Source of the DNA: Histomonas meleagridis
Taxonomy: Eukaryota > Parabasalia > Tritrichomonadida > Dientamoebidae
Assembly (NCBI GenBank): GCA_020186115.1
Contig: WSYJ01000169.1
Coordinates: forward strand, 124,001 to 188,000
Direction: 5' to 3'
DNA length: 64,000 nt
A program made the translations under genes and the position numbers. Positions 1 through 10,870 of the stretch are shown piece after piece. Position 1 is the stretch's first letter. Every line of letters starts with the position of its first letter. The notes beneath the pieces are model-generated. The model was not told the DNA's origin. It ran no database searches and was given only the letters and a program-made list of their open reading frames with translations.

Positions 1-104
1 ATGGCTATGTCTTAAATCACGTAAAAGTATTTATCATTCAGTTTTGCACAACTTTTTTGTTGTTATTTTTAAACGTTCACATACCCACAAAGAAACAGTT
101 TATG

Positions 105-113
105 TCACTTTTT
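105..113 (+). promoter_or_regulatory. Initiator (Inr) of PHD/SET gene
   Basis: TCACTTTTT matches the trichomonad Inr consensus TCAYTWY. The A at 107 would be +1, giving a leader of about 18 nt before the ATG at 125. An AACGTT hexamer lies at 72-77. Confidence 0.6.
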
Positions 114-124
114 AAGTGGTTTAA

Positions 125-2164
125 ATGTCTGGTGCTCCACCTGGGACAGACAACCCACAAATCTCACTTGTAGAAGAAGATGAGCATCAAGTATGGAGCC
201 AAAATATTGATTTAGGTTCTGGCCCTAAACTTCCACCAGTTGATTTTAAAGATCTTTTTACTCATAAAACTTCTCAATATTTCAATATTAAGCGCCTTCT
301 GACTAGTAATCCAAGTTCTAGCAAAAATAAAATTGTTACAACACGACGACCAAAAATTCCAAAATTTAATACAAAATTTCAATGTCCACTTCCACAAGTA
401 TTAGTACAACAAGGTGGCGATTCTGAACCATGGAATCTACGGTGTTTTTGTAATATTCGAAATGAACATGGTTTTATGATTCAATGTGAAAAATGTTTAA
501 ATTGGCAACATGCAGCATGTGTTAACATCAACCAAAACACCATGCCTAACAAATACATCTGTCCTATTTGTTCTAACAAACACATTCGATGTTCGTGTGA
601 AGATAATCTTAATTACCGTTATCCTCTTATTCAATGTTCCAAATGTGGTTATTGGGTTCATAAGAAATGTGAAGGTCTTGATTCTGGTCCATATTATACC
701 AAAAATCATGTTTGTTATAAATGTGGCGGAACACCATCACAACCACCAGATGTTCATTTACCATTTGCACTCCCCATTGATAATCCTGTTGTTCATATTT
801 CACAGAAAGTTATCAACGAAATGCACCCGTCGATTTTAACGGTTCCCTACATCAACATCTTAACGGTCGACTTCTTAGATCATGACATTAGTTTATTCCA
901 ATTTGTTGAAACCATATATAACAGGATGCGTTCATTTTTTTATCTTACGCATCCATTAATCATATTTAATTCGTTAAAGAAACGTCGTGGAGATGTTTCA
1001 TTTTCATTCTTTCGATCCGTTTTTTATATTTTACAATTTTTATATGGGATTAACCAAGAGACTTCTGTTTATCTCTTTGATTTATTAGCCAAATATGATA
1101 TCTATCATCCGTATGAATTACCGACAACACTTTATACATGTACAATGTCACCATTTGATTGTAGTGATCCGGCGAAAATCGAACTTGAAAAACTTAAACA
1201 TATTACAGAGATTCTACAAGTTACATTACCATCAGATGTGCAAGTTCGAAATGGTAAATTATATTGTCAATCGCCATTACAAGGCGAACAACTTATAGCA
1301 GTTGTTGAAGGATTTGTTGGCACCATTGATGAATTTTGTTATGATAATGGCGTTGATCATCGTATATATTCCATATGCGGCACAAACTTAGTCATTGACA
1401 CAAGTAAAAACAATCCGCAATTCATACATAACTTTCGACGTAGTTTATGCCCAAATTGCGTTGTGAAGTTGTTCAAATGCGATGGAGTTACATACGTTGG
1501 AGTATTCGCAGGAATATCAGATGTAAATGGTATATCGAAGCGGACAAGAAGAGAAAAGTTTTCGATACTTCCAAACACCGAATTATTACTTCCAATCGAT
1601 TTCGCGCCGGCAACAATTGAAGAGCCGCAACAATTTATGAATTGGCGATTTAATGAAATTGATATTCAAGAGCCTGAAGTCATGCCAAATAATAACGAGA
1701 AAAAAGAAGAAAAGTCTTCGCCTCAAAAACATACAAGACCTTCGCGAGAAGAAAGAGATGAAACTGCAGCTATAAGACAAGTGGAAAGAAATAACAAGAA
1801 AAAGAAGAAAAAAATGGAAAGTGAAGTGAAAATTAAGAAAAAACCGGGAAAACCGGCGAAGCCGTTAAGGGGCGTAAAGCAACAACAAAATAATAATGTG
1901 TTGGAATGCTCTTTGTTTTCCATGTTACAAAGTGAAACACCGAGAACAGATTTGTTTGAAATCCCTAACGAAGAATTTAAACAAGATGATATGGAAGATG
2001 TGGAAGAATTTGATTTGGAAACAAAAGAACCTTTGGATGAAAACGTCGATTATAGTTTCTTGAATTCTTTAAACGAGGCACAGATAATCCCATTCACTCC
2101 AATGGAGATTTGTGACCCGGTGAAGGAGATGTTGTCGATTATAGATATGAAATACTTTAATTAA
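125..2164 (+). CDS. Tandem PHD-finger protein with degenerate SET domain (Set3/MLL5/UpSET-like)
   Basis: A 679-residue nuclear reader-type protein. Two adjacent Cys/His-rich PHD fingers lie at about residues 105-150 (CFC ... CEKCLNWQH ... CPIC) and 155-202 (CSC ... CSKCGYWVH ... CYKCG). Around residues 365-490 there is a SET-like module with FRRSLCPNC, which resembles the RS..PN block of Set3/MLL5/UpSET proteins. The usual catalytic NHxC and tyrosine motifs are not visible, so methyltransferase activity is doubtful. A lysine-rich stretch near residues 555-600 could be a nuclear localisation signal, followed by an acidic tail. In animals and yeast this family sits in histone deacetylase complexes; that role here is inference. 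The ATG lies just 3' of a good Inr. Confidence 0.75.
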   Translation: MSGAPPGTDNPQISLVEEDEHQVWSQNIDLGSGPKLPPVDFKDLFTHKTSQYFNIKRLLTSNPSSSKNKIVTTRRPKIPKFNTKFQCPLPQVLVQQGGDSEPWNLRCFCNIRNEHGFMIQCEKCLNWQHAACVNINQNTMPNKYICPICSNKHIRCSCEDNLNYRYPLIQCSKCGYWVHKKCEGLDSGPYYTKNHVCYKCGGTPSQPPDVHLPFALPIDNPVVHISQKVINEMHPSILTVPYINILTVDFLDHDISLFQFVETIYNRMRSFFYLTHPLIIFNSLKKRRGDVSFSFFRSVFYILQFLYGINQETSVYLFDLLAKYDIYHPYELPTTLYTCTMSPFDCSDPAKIELEKLKHITEILQVTLPSDVQVRNGKLYCQSPLQGEQLIAVVEGFVGTIDEFCYDNGVDHRIYSICGTNLVIDTSKNNPQFIHNFRRSLCPNCVVKLFKCDGVTYVGVFAGISDVNGISKRTRREKFSILPNTELLLPIDFAPATIEEPQQFMNWRFNEIDIQEPEVMPNNNEKKEEKSSPQKHTRPSREERDETAAIRQVERNNKKKKKKMESEVKIKKKPGKPAKPLRGVKQQQNNNVLECSLFSMLQSETPRTDLFEIPNEEFKQDDMEDVEEFDLETKEPLDENVDYSFLNSLNEAQIIPFTPMEICDPVKEMLSIIDMKYFN

Positions 2165-2739
2165 TATTTGTATAAAAGTTTATGAAATAATTTATTGAAT
2201 TAACGGTGGCGGTTTTGATCGGTTTTAATGGTTCAAAAAAATGAACATAAAATGTCGGTTTGCTTTCAGACAGTTATTTTGACTTTGAATGGCTGTCAAA
2301 ATGATTTGTGTTGGTATTTTTTGAATTGAAATTCTGAATGGTCTATTGAAAATTAAAAAAATCAAAAAAAATGTATTTTTCTCGATTATGAATTGATCAA
2401 TGAAAATATATTTATAATTACTGATTTGACTATCAATTATATATTTAATATTATTCGATCAAATGTTATAATTTATACAGATTTCGTTATTAGATTGAAT
2501 TAAAAATGTTCATTGTTTTGACAAAACTGTAAAAAAATGGATAATACATTATTTAAAATATAAATACTGCGATAATAATTCAACAAAATAGAAAAAAATT
2601 CTATTAAATTTTTCAAATTTATAAATTATATATATTTTCATGCACTATGGATGAAATAAAAGATAAATATGTGTTTTTCAATATGTTTCTTGCAAGAAAA
2701 TATTAAGAACTTTATTTTCTATAATTTAGACACCCCCAA
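2165..2739. other. AT-rich intergenic gap
   Basis: About 575 nt of AT-rich sequence with no supported gene. It holds the 3' end of the PHD/SET gene and the upstream region of the ankyrin gene. No Inr-like TCAYTWY was found close to the ATG at 2740. Confidence 0.5.
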
Positions 2740-5700
2740 ATGTCAACTCATACCAAAAAACCCAATGTTCCATCTGAAGAAGAATTAAACCTCGCAGATT
2801 TAAAAATAGTTCCAGAAACAGGTGCAACTATACTTCATCATTGGGCGTCAACAAATGATCTTGACCCATTAATTATTGTATTGGCAAAAGCAGGGGAAAA
2901 AGCAATGTTAATCACTGATTACTTCGGGAACACTGTTCTACATTATGCAGCATGGGCTTCTGCTAGAGAAGTTACTCAATTTGTTGTAAATCATTTTCCA
3001 AAAACTCATTTCCAAAACATAAAAAAAATCACACCAGCTCATATTGCAGCTCAACGAGGTGATGTTAATCTTCTTCGTCTTTATCAAACATCATTAAAAA
3101 TATTTCATGATTATTCTACACAAGGATGGAGTGCGCTTCACTTTGCAATTTATTATGGACAAATTGATGCGGTTCGTTTTCTTTTGGAAAACAAGATCAA
3201 CTCCGTTGATGATTTAATTCTTGGTGCAGAATCTAATGTTTTTCTTAACCACAGAAGACTTAAATTTACTTCTCCATATGATCTTGCTATTATTTCAGGT
3301 CATAATGAAATTGCTGAATTACTAGTACAATATGGAGCATTGCCTTCATTACATTCAGCTGTTTTATCACAAAACCTATTAGCTGTTACATACCTTGTTG
3401 AATCTCATCAATCCACTGCCTCCAAAAATTTAAATCTTACTGCTGGTCCAAAAAATTATACTGCACTTCATGTAGCAGCATCTAAAGGTTATTACTCTAT
3501 TTGTCATTACTTAATTCTTTCTGGTTTATCTACAAATGCTCTTGATTCTGATGGACTTTCTCCACTTGAAGTTGCAGTCACATCAAAATCCGCAAAAACC
3601 GTTGAAACGATACAAACGTTCGCCTCTGAAGAGCAAACAACAAAAGCTGCTTTTTTAGCAGCAGATTTAGGGAATAACCAAATAACCTTTAATCTTGTTA
3701 AGCGTGTCACATCGCCATCATATAGTGATGAAGATGGTGACAATTTATTGATTCATTTAATTAAGCGAAATATGTTTGAAGAAGCATTGTTATTAGTACA
3801 ATCCCAAAAATGTGATATTAAACATAAGGATTCACGTGGTGCAACAGCATTACATTATTCAGCAGCAAGTGGACATATTTTATTACTTAAAGAAGTACTT
3901 TCACAATCCAAATTATTAATCAATGAAAAAGATAATAATGGAATGATACCACTTATGTATGCAGTATTATCAGGAAATACAGAATCAATTAATATCCTTA
4001 AACATTCAGATAATGATCTTGCATGTAATTGTGGGTTTACACCATTTTCATTAAGTTATTCTATTAATCCTGAAGAAAATGTTATGTTAATAAAACATTC
4101 GAAACATTTATTAACAATTGATTTCAAAATTGCTAAAAATTTATTTAAAGAACATAATTTACCAAATAAAGAAATTCCATTTTTGAAAACAAATTGTCCA
4201 ATATTAAATCTTATAAATCCGAAATTTGATAAATTTATTGAATCATTACAATATTTCGATGATGAAAAAGTTGAAAATATTACAGTATTACATTTAGCAG
4301 CTATCGGAAGTTCATCATTAATTACAAAAATAATTGAACAAAATCATGATTTCTTAAGTTCGAAAGATTCATTAGGTCGAACGCCATTACATTATTCCGC
4401 AATTTCAAATAATTATAATACAGCTGAATATTTGATTACTGATAATTTCGTAATAAGTCAAAAAGATAATAAAGGTAATACAGTATTACATTATATGATT
4501 AATGATTCAATGATTTCAATTATAGAGAAAATCATAAAGAATTCAAATGTTTCATTAATCGATGTAAACGAAGAAGGTAATAATCCATTTCATTTAATCT
4601 GTAAAGAAGGATCAATACAAATATTAACATTATATTTAAAAACATTAGATCCCACATATAAAGATATATTAAATGCTAAAAATAAATATGATAGAACACC
4701 AATAAGTTATGCAATAGAAAATAATCATCAAAATTGTATATCACAATTACATTCATATGGAATCGAGAATTCTTTAATAACATATGTAAATGAAAACAAT
4801 TTAACTGAAATTAAAAAACTTATTAAAAATGGATATATAATAAATTCGAGTGATAAGAATGGATTAACACCATTACATTATGCAGCAATTAAAGGTAATA
4901 CTTCGATAATAAAATATTTATTAAAACATAACGCTAATGTTAATTTACAAGATGCACAAGGATTATATCCATTACATTATGCTGCTAAATCAAATAACAT
5001 TAATGCTATTAAAACATTATTAAAAGTGCCATTTAATTTGGTCGACTTTAAACCTAAAGATCAACCATTTGCTTTATCAACTGATAACGAATGTAAAGAA
5101 TTTTTATTTAACTTTTGGAAAAGACAATTCTTCTTTAAATGTATATTGGAAATTACTGCGAAATCGAAAGAATCATTAAACATATTAAAAGGTCTTTGTA
5201 CTATTAAAGCGCCTTTTTCATGGGATTTTGTGTTAAATGTGGTTAATCGAATATTATTTATTAATGAAACTTTAACAAAGAAATCATTAAATGAATTAAA
5301 CTTTGCAAATTCTTTACATCATTTGTTACATATATTTAATACAATTGATTATAGTGAATATGTCGATTTTATACAAGCAAAAATAATTGATATAATTGAA
5401 CATACTTTAAATAAAGAAGTAACACAATATTTAATGTCAAATAACAATAATTCAATTTCTTCTGTGGTACCTTTGTTAAATAATTTGCTTTTAGTATTTT
5501 ATCCTATTCATTGGTTAAATTATTGTTCATTTTTCTTAAACGAACTCTGCAAGTATTCAAATAAAGATTTGGATGATTTACGTATAATTAGTTCAATTAA
5601 GGTGAACGTTAACGACCAATTCATAAAAGCCGATCAAGTCCTCAGAAAAATAAACGTCCTCCTTGTAAACTCTATCGTCAACTTAACCGAAACCAAAATC

Positions 5701-6351
5701 ATTACACAAATATTAAATCAAAATACTAGTAGTGTATTATATATTACAACAGTTAAAGTTAAAAGTGTTCGATCATTTACGAAACATATATTTCAATCAA
5801 ACTTTTTGCAAGTTTATAAACGATTTTATGGAAATGATTATTATTTACCTCGATTAATACCATTTGCGCGTGACCAAATCCTTAAATTAATATTAACAAA
5901 TGATTATATTATATTAACATCATGTGAAAAGAGTTATGAAGCGAACACAATTTATTTTCCTTACTCATGTGTATATGTAGTCGAATATAAAATGGGTAAA
6001 AGATTCGATTATCGGTTCTTAACACCTGTTGGCAAGTTCGAAATTAATCTCGAAATTGAAGATAAAACAATGTATAATATTATCACAACAATAACACTGA
6101 AAAATGGCGGAATAAATTCGGGTAAAAGTCAATTCAGAAAAGAGAAGAATAGAATATATCAATGTTTGGTGAACTATGCAATCTCGAGAAATTATTTGTC
6201 GACCAAAATGATCATTGTTGAAGCGGGTTGCGAAGCCGAGTGCGAAGATATTTGTAGAAATCATTTGGAAGAAACTTTGGGTCAGCCAATTGCATTTTAC
6301 TCTGTACAAACAAGAGATATAACTGCGGATGAAGATTTGATTATTATTTAA
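2740..6351 (+). CDS. Large ankyrin-repeat protein
   Basis: A 1203-residue protein. Ankyrin repeats occupy roughly residues 30-770, recognisable from recurrent TxLHxAA / GxTPLHYAA cores and LLLxxxANVN turns (for example around residues 705-760). Some central repeats are degenerate. The last ~430 residues have no domain I recognise; they look helical, then form a mixed C-terminal domain. No membrane segment or signal peptide is visible. Such long ankyrin proteins are abundant in trichomonads and usually act as protein-interaction scaffolds, but no partner can be named. Unlike the cassette arrays at 20 kb and 48.6 kb, all repeats here are in one continuous frame. Confidence 0.8.
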   Translation: MSTHTKKPNVPSEEELNLADLKIVPETGATILHHWASTNDLDPLIIVLAKAGEKAMLITDYFGNTVLHYAAWASAREVTQFVVNHFPKTHFQNIKKITPAHIAAQRGDVNLLRLYQTSLKIFHDYSTQGWSALHFAIYYGQIDAVRFLLENKINSVDDLILGAESNVFLNHRRLKFTSPYDLAIISGHNEIAELLVQYGALPSLHSAVLSQNLLAVTYLVESHQSTASKNLNLTAGPKNYTALHVAASKGYYSICHYLILSGLSTNALDSDGLSPLEVAVTSKSAKTVETIQTFASEEQTTKAAFLAADLGNNQITFNLVKRVTSPSYSDEDGDNLLIHLIKRNMFEEALLLVQSQKCDIKHKDSRGATALHYSAASGHILLLKEVLSQSKLLINEKDNNGMIPLMYAVLSGNTESINILKHSDNDLACNCGFTPFSLSYSINPEENVMLIKHSKHLLTIDFKIAKNLFKEHNLPNKEIPFLKTNCPILNLINPKFDKFIESLQYFDDEKVENITVLHLAAIGSSSLITKIIEQNHDFLSSKDSLGRTPLHYSAISNNYNTAEYLITDNFVISQKDNKGNTVLHYMINDSMISIIEKIIKNSNVSLIDVNEEGNNPFHLICKEGSIQILTLYLKTLDPTYKDILNAKNKYDRTPISYAIENNHQNCISQLHSYGIENSLITYVNENNLTEIKKLIKNGYIINSSDKNGLTPLHYAAIKGNTSIIKYLLKHNANVNLQDAQGLYPLHYAAKSNNINAIKTLLKVPFNLVDFKPKDQPFALSTDNECKEFLFNFWKRQFFFKCILEITAKSKESLNILKGLCTIKAPFSWDFVLNVVNRILFINETLTKKSLNELNFANSLHHLLHIFNTIDYSEYVDFIQAKIIDIIEHTLNKEVTQYLMSNNNNSISSVVPLLNNLLLVFYPIHWLNYCSFFLNELCKYSNKDLDDLRIISSIKVNVNDQFIKADQVLRKINVLLVNSIVNLTETKIITQILNQNTSSVLYITTVKVKSVRSFTKHIFQSNFLQVYKRFYGNDYYLPRLIPFARDQILKLILTNDYIILTSCEKSYEANTIYFPYSCVYVVEYKMGKRFDYRFLTPVGKFEINLEIEDKTMYNIITTITLKNGGINSGKSQFRKEKNRIYQCLVNYAISRNYLSTKMIIVEAGCEAECEDICRNHLEETLGQPIAFYSVQTRDITADEDLIII

Positions 6352-6517
6352 TATCGGATTGAGTAAAAATATATTATTATTTTTCGTTGAAATGTTTTTA
6401 CACACTTGTATAATGACGAGTAAAGTGATTGATTACATTTGTTCATTTCGACGCAGAATTGAATAATTTACGATGAAAAATTGATCAGTTTATTGATCGT
6501 TTTTATTGTGGGCAATG

Positions 6518-6525
6518 ACACTTTT
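6518..6525 (+). promoter_or_regulatory. Inr of PRMT5 gene
   Basis: ACACTTTT with +1 A at 6520, 20 nt before the ATG at 6540. A second Inr-like TCACTTTT sits inside the first codons (A at 6545). If that one is used, the first in-frame ATG would be residue 16 (6585). Confidence 0.5.
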
Positions 6526-6539
6526 TGTAAAATCTTTTT

Positions 6540-8171
6540 ATGTCACTTTTAACCGGTTGCAGCACAAGACACCCTAAAATCTACATGTTGACACTCCCAA
6601 AAGTATATGTAATATATGATGATATAAATGATTACATTCAAAACTATAGTATATTTCAACATAAAAAAATTTTTTTCGGACCAGTTTTTAAATATCAGAA
6701 TATTCTAAAAAATTTAAATTGCGAATTTTTAAGATATTGTAGCAGACTTGAAGGATCAGCAATAATCGTTGACTTGAATAATAAAGAATCAATCCAACTT
6801 AGTGATTATTTAAGATTTTCAATTCGCTTATTTACTTTAGATAAATTTAATGTCAACAAATTTGCCGACATCCTTAAGCCACGTTTAAGTGACAAAGAGA
6901 TTATTTATTGTGCAATTTGTGATGACTATTCACTTTATATCGAACTAGCAAATTTATGCGACAACGTAACAAATTTAGGTATTTGCCCTTCCACATTCAA
7001 TCCAATTTGGCGTACTGTCAACTCACCATATTTTGTGATTAATTCCAAAAATGTTTTTTCATCTGATTTATCCATTAAACTATCATGTGAATATGAACTA
7101 TTATCACATATGTACCTTAACACTTCTTTTATTTTTACATTTCAATTTCCAATTAGTAATGAAGATCTTCAACTTTATCATCATTTCTGTGATCTTTTTC
7201 TTAAGAACCCACCCAACCCATATCTTACTAAACTTCAATGTTTTCTTCAACCACTTCAACAACAATTAACATCCACTCATTACGAATCTTTCGAATCTGA
7301 TAAAATCAAATATTCACTTTACAAAACCGCCATATCGAAGTCACTTCACAAATTCGATCATTCACCACTTATAGCTATTGTAGGAGCAGGTCGTGGTCCA
7401 ATTGTTGATTCTGCATTATCAGCAGGTGCTAAACATATCATAGCTATTGAAAAGAATCCAATTGCTGCGCGATTACTCCAATTAAGGAAAGAACAAGAAT
7501 GGCCTGAAACAGTTGAAGTCATAGAAGGCGATATGCGAACTGTTAACGTTGATAAGAAAGTCGAGATATTGGTGAGTGAATTATTGGGCGGGTTTGGAGA
7601 TAATGAATTATCACCTGAATGTTTAATCGGCTGCGAACGATTTTTAAGTCCAAATGCGATATCAATACCAATGAAATATACATCATTCTTAGTACCTTTA
7701 ATGTCGAATTTTATGTGGAGTTATGCGAAATCAGAAAAAATGTTCGATCAAATGTGTATTATACCTTTATCGAAATGTATTTTTTTATCTGAATGTAAAA
7801 AATGTTTTGAGTTTCATCATCCAAATTGTGGTGAGTTATATATGAAAAAAGTTATCGAGTTTTGTGTAAATTATGAGGGAATGTTGTGCGGATTCGGTGG
7901 TTGGTTTGAAGCAGAATTATTCGATGATGTGAAAATATCAATTTCGCCACTCGAAGATGAAGCAAATGGTTTTAGTAGTTGGTACCCAATATATTTGCCG
8001 CTTCATGAGCAAATTAAAGTTTTTCCAGATGATGTAATAAAATTGGAAATTGAAAGAAAGGGAAATGAGGATTATGTGTGGTATGAGTGGAAATTATTGG
8101 AACCGAAAGAACTTGAGATACAAAATAAAGATGGAAGTACATTTAAAATGGGCTTACATGTTGAAGAATAA
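6540..8171 (+). CDS. PRMT5: Protein arginine methyltransferase 5 (type II PRMT)
   Basis: A 543-residue PRMT5-type enzyme that would form symmetric dimethylarginine on histones, splicing factors or other proteins using S-adenosylmethionine. The SAM-binding motif I VGAGRGP is at about residue 280, followed by the acidic IAIEKN strand. The double-E loop SELLGGFGDNELSPEC, diagnostic for PRMT5, is near residue 345. The preceding block (LQPLQQQL ... YESFE.D..KY..Y..A) is also PRMT5-specific, as is the C-terminal beta-barrel with its terminal W.EW. The N-terminal half corresponds to the degenerate TIM barrel and is shorter than in human PRMT5. Start is 6540, or possibly residue 16 (see the Inr entry). 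Confidence 0.93.
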   Translation: MSLLTGCSTRHPKIYMLTLPKVYVIYDDINDYIQNYSIFQHKKIFFGPVFKYQNILKNLNCEFLRYCSRLEGSAIIVDLNNKESIQLSDYLRFSIRLFTLDKFNVNKFADILKPRLSDKEIIYCAICDDYSLYIELANLCDNVTNLGICPSTFNPIWRTVNSPYFVINSKNVFSSDLSIKLSCEYELLSHMYLNTSFIFTFQFPISNEDLQLYHHFCDLFLKNPPNPYLTKLQCFLQPLQQQLTSTHYESFESDKIKYSLYKTAISKSLHKFDHSPLIAIVGAGRGPIVDSALSAGAKHIIAIEKNPIAARLLQLRKEQEWPETVEVIEGDMRTVNVDKKVEILVSELLGGFGDNELSPECLIGCERFLSPNAISIPMKYTSFLVPLMSNFMWSYAKSEKMFDQMCIIPLSKCIFLSECKKCFEFHHPNCGELYMKKVIEFCVNYEGMLCGFGGWFEAELFDDVKISISPLEDEANGFSSWYPIYLPLHEQIKVFPDDVIKLEIERKGNEDYVWYEWKLLEPKELEIQNKDGSTFKMGLHVEE

Positions 8172-8356
8172 AAATTATTTTCGGTTAAACAATTTCATAC
8201 TCTCTTCAATAATAACGACCTTTCTTCCTTAAAAGAAATTCATGATTTCCAATTTCTATAAATGCATCAAAAACATAAATCACATTCGCATTTCTAATTG
8301 TACTTCAATTCAACCTCAATTTCATATTAAAATATTAAAAAAGCAAAATCAAAAAG

Positions 8357-8599
8357 TTAATAAAATATATTTTTATAATACAAATGGATATTAGGCATTG
8401 TTTGATATTTGAATATGAACAAAAAATCCTTTATCGTATTGTCATTCGCTTCATTAATTATTGCATTTTCTTCATTTTTATGTTTGTTTCGTTTATAAAT
8501 AATAAATATAGCAAGAAATATTAATATTGCAATAATAACTATTATTACAATAATTATAATAATAACAATACCATTCAAATTAGTTGTATTCAAAAACAT
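8357..8599 (-). pseudogene. Possible single-pass membrane-protein tail
   Basis: Reads 80 codons from an ATG at 8599: a short NTTNLNG lead, about 25 hydrophobic residues made almost only of I, V, L and A, then a basic YKRNKHKNEEN stretch and a polar tail. This is how trichomonad surface proteins (BspA-like and others) commonly end, so it may be the stranded C-terminus of such a gene or a tiny membrane protein. The hydrophobic run is encoded by AT-rich trinucleotides and could be chance. No ectodomain is visible upstream on this strand. Confidence 0.25.
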
Positions 8600-8611
8600 T
8601 TGTCTGATCAA

Positions 8612-10271
8612 ATGTATAAAGCATCGATACCTCTTGAACAGCAACATGCTTACCTGCAACCGCACCCACCTCAGGATTATCCACCTCAAGCTTATATTCA
8701 TCCAAGCATGCAAGCCACTCCACAATATGTTCCACCATATCCTTCATATCAGCCACAAGCATACATTGATCCAAAACAATACCAACAAGGGTATTATCAA
8801 CCTAATTCATACAATTATCAACCACAAACAGCAAACTATCACTATGATCCTAACCACATCCAATATCACGAAATGCAAGTTGAGCAATGGGCCACAATTC
8901 CATGTGATCAAACAGCTTATTCATGTTATTGGGAAAACCAACAAGCCTTTGAGCCACAAAATTACTCACAAAATGTTAAGAAAGAAACCAAATGCAACGA
9001 TCTATTCTTTGTGATATTATTCGTCCTCAATTGAGTCTTGTTGCCACTTTTGCTTACTTTTATTATATTCTTATCGCCAAGAACGAATATGGATCTACTG
9101 AAAGTATATCCAGAATATTTGAATCATTCTTTGATATAGATGAGATCAAAGTTTTATTCATCGGAATTGCGATTGGTGTTGTCATTAACATTGCCCATCT
9201 TCTTTATATGACCTTCCAAGCGTTTATATTCGTTTTGGTTTCTTTATCTGTATTGTTATTTCAGTTGTTGTCATTCTAGTTCCATCATTTCTCTTTTGCT
9301 TTTATGTTCTGTTTTTATATCCCGCAATAATTTTTTTATTGATTTGTTTATGTTGCACACGTGACCGCATTGAGTTTTCTATTGCCGTATTAAAGCAAAC
9401 GTGTCTAATTTTGCTTCGTAACCCATCCATCTTCTTATACATCTTCATTGTAGTCATTTTCGACATTATTATCACTTGCATTTTTTCGATGATGATCTTC
9501 TCCATCCATTACAAGTATCTTAACAATGTGTTATATATTTACTTAGTCTTATCTTACTATTGGATTTCATATACATTCGCATACGTCATCTACGCAACTG
9601 CATCTGGTGTAGCAGGAACGTGGTACTTCCTGAACGACACGGAATACATGCCCGAGTCCCCCGTATGGGAATCCTTCAAGCGCGCAATGACCACTTCATT
9701 CGGCAGCGAAGCGTGCGCCGCATTTTGGCTTGCAATTGCTCAAGCATGTCGCGCAGTTATCAATCTGAATGACAACAACAACCAATACCTCGCTATCCTT
9801 CGGCTCATTGCGTTATGTATCTTATGCATTATTGAATGTTGTCTTCAGTGGATCAATCGTTATGCATTAATATATTGCTCATTGTTCGGCGTGCCATTTA
9901 GAGAAGGTTGCAGACGTTTTATGGAATTGTCTTGTAACAAATTCGCTGATGTGTTATTCGAAGGTTCAATAATCTCATTAAGTAAGACGTTGCATTTGAT
10001 CGTATTCACATTAGCAGGTTTAGCCGTAGGTTTCGGTATCGGATATGCGATGGATGATGTATATGATTGGGTGTTCGCAACCTCATGCATGTTCGCGCTG
10101 TTCTTTACATTTTCAATATTTTTGATAGTCGACTTCCCATTCGAAGGTATGACTGACACTTTGTTCATTTGTTTTGTTGAAGCACCTGAAAAATTGAAGA
10201 CATCGGCGTCAGAGTTATACGAAAGAATGAAGAACTCTTTCTCTGATTCAATGTATAAGAAACTTCATTAA
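8612..10271 (+). pseudogene. Choline-transporter-like protein (CTL/SLC44 family) with two frame breaks
   Basis: Three overlapping frames together encode one CTL/Pns1-type protein of about 553 residues. Frame 1 (8612 to about 9033) gives a P/Q/Y-rich cytosolic N-terminus ending KCNDLFFVILFVLN. Frame 2 (about 9037-9240) continues SLVATFAYFYY and several membrane helices. Frame 3 (from about 9240) runs through CTRDRIEFSIAVLK and the remaining helices to the stop at 10271. Each switch equals the loss of one T, in AATTGAG near 9034 and in TCTTTATC near 9242. Apart from these points the family pattern is intact and has no stops, so this is either a very young pseudogene or two base-calling errors. 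The first ATG in frame is 8612; an upstream stop at 8522 rules out an earlier one. Confidence 0.7.
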
Positions 10272-10870
10272 GTGGAAAAAAACATTTTTAATGGTTTCTC
10301 TCATAAACGTGATTTTGACGTGAATATCTCATTTTCCCCATTTTTTTCTTACAACTCGATTCCTATCATATTGTTTCAGTTTTGTCTATAAGCTTTAATT
10401 TGAAAATGAATTTTTTATCAAGCACAATAATGCCTGCAATTTATACATGTATACATGCTTTTACATGATTGTGGTGAAAAAAGTTTATTTATCTTCATAA
10501 AATAATAACATATATTAAATTCAAACTTTGATCATGAATTTTTAATAAAATATAAAAAAGTTCACTAAAATAAGATTCTATTGAAGATTCTTTTTTTTCA
10601 ATCTTCTTTTGTATCTTTGGTTCATCTTTTTGCTTGTTTTTGCTGTTTAGATAATATTTGATATTACATAAAATAAATATTAATTAGCTCTTGATTAAAA
10701 CTTTATATATGGTTCTGAAGCCTCAAGTAAAAATTTTAATTATTTCTTCAACTAATAAAACCCAAAAATCTTTTTTCGATATTTTAATTGAATGAGAAGA
10801 ATTTTCAAAATCATTACAAAATTACAACTGAATCACTCTTCTATAAATTTTACTAATTATGAAATGAACA
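10272..10870. other. Convergent intergenic gap
   Basis: About 600 nt between two genes that converge. It is AT-rich and I see no ORF, repeat or structured RNA worth naming. Confidence 0.5.
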
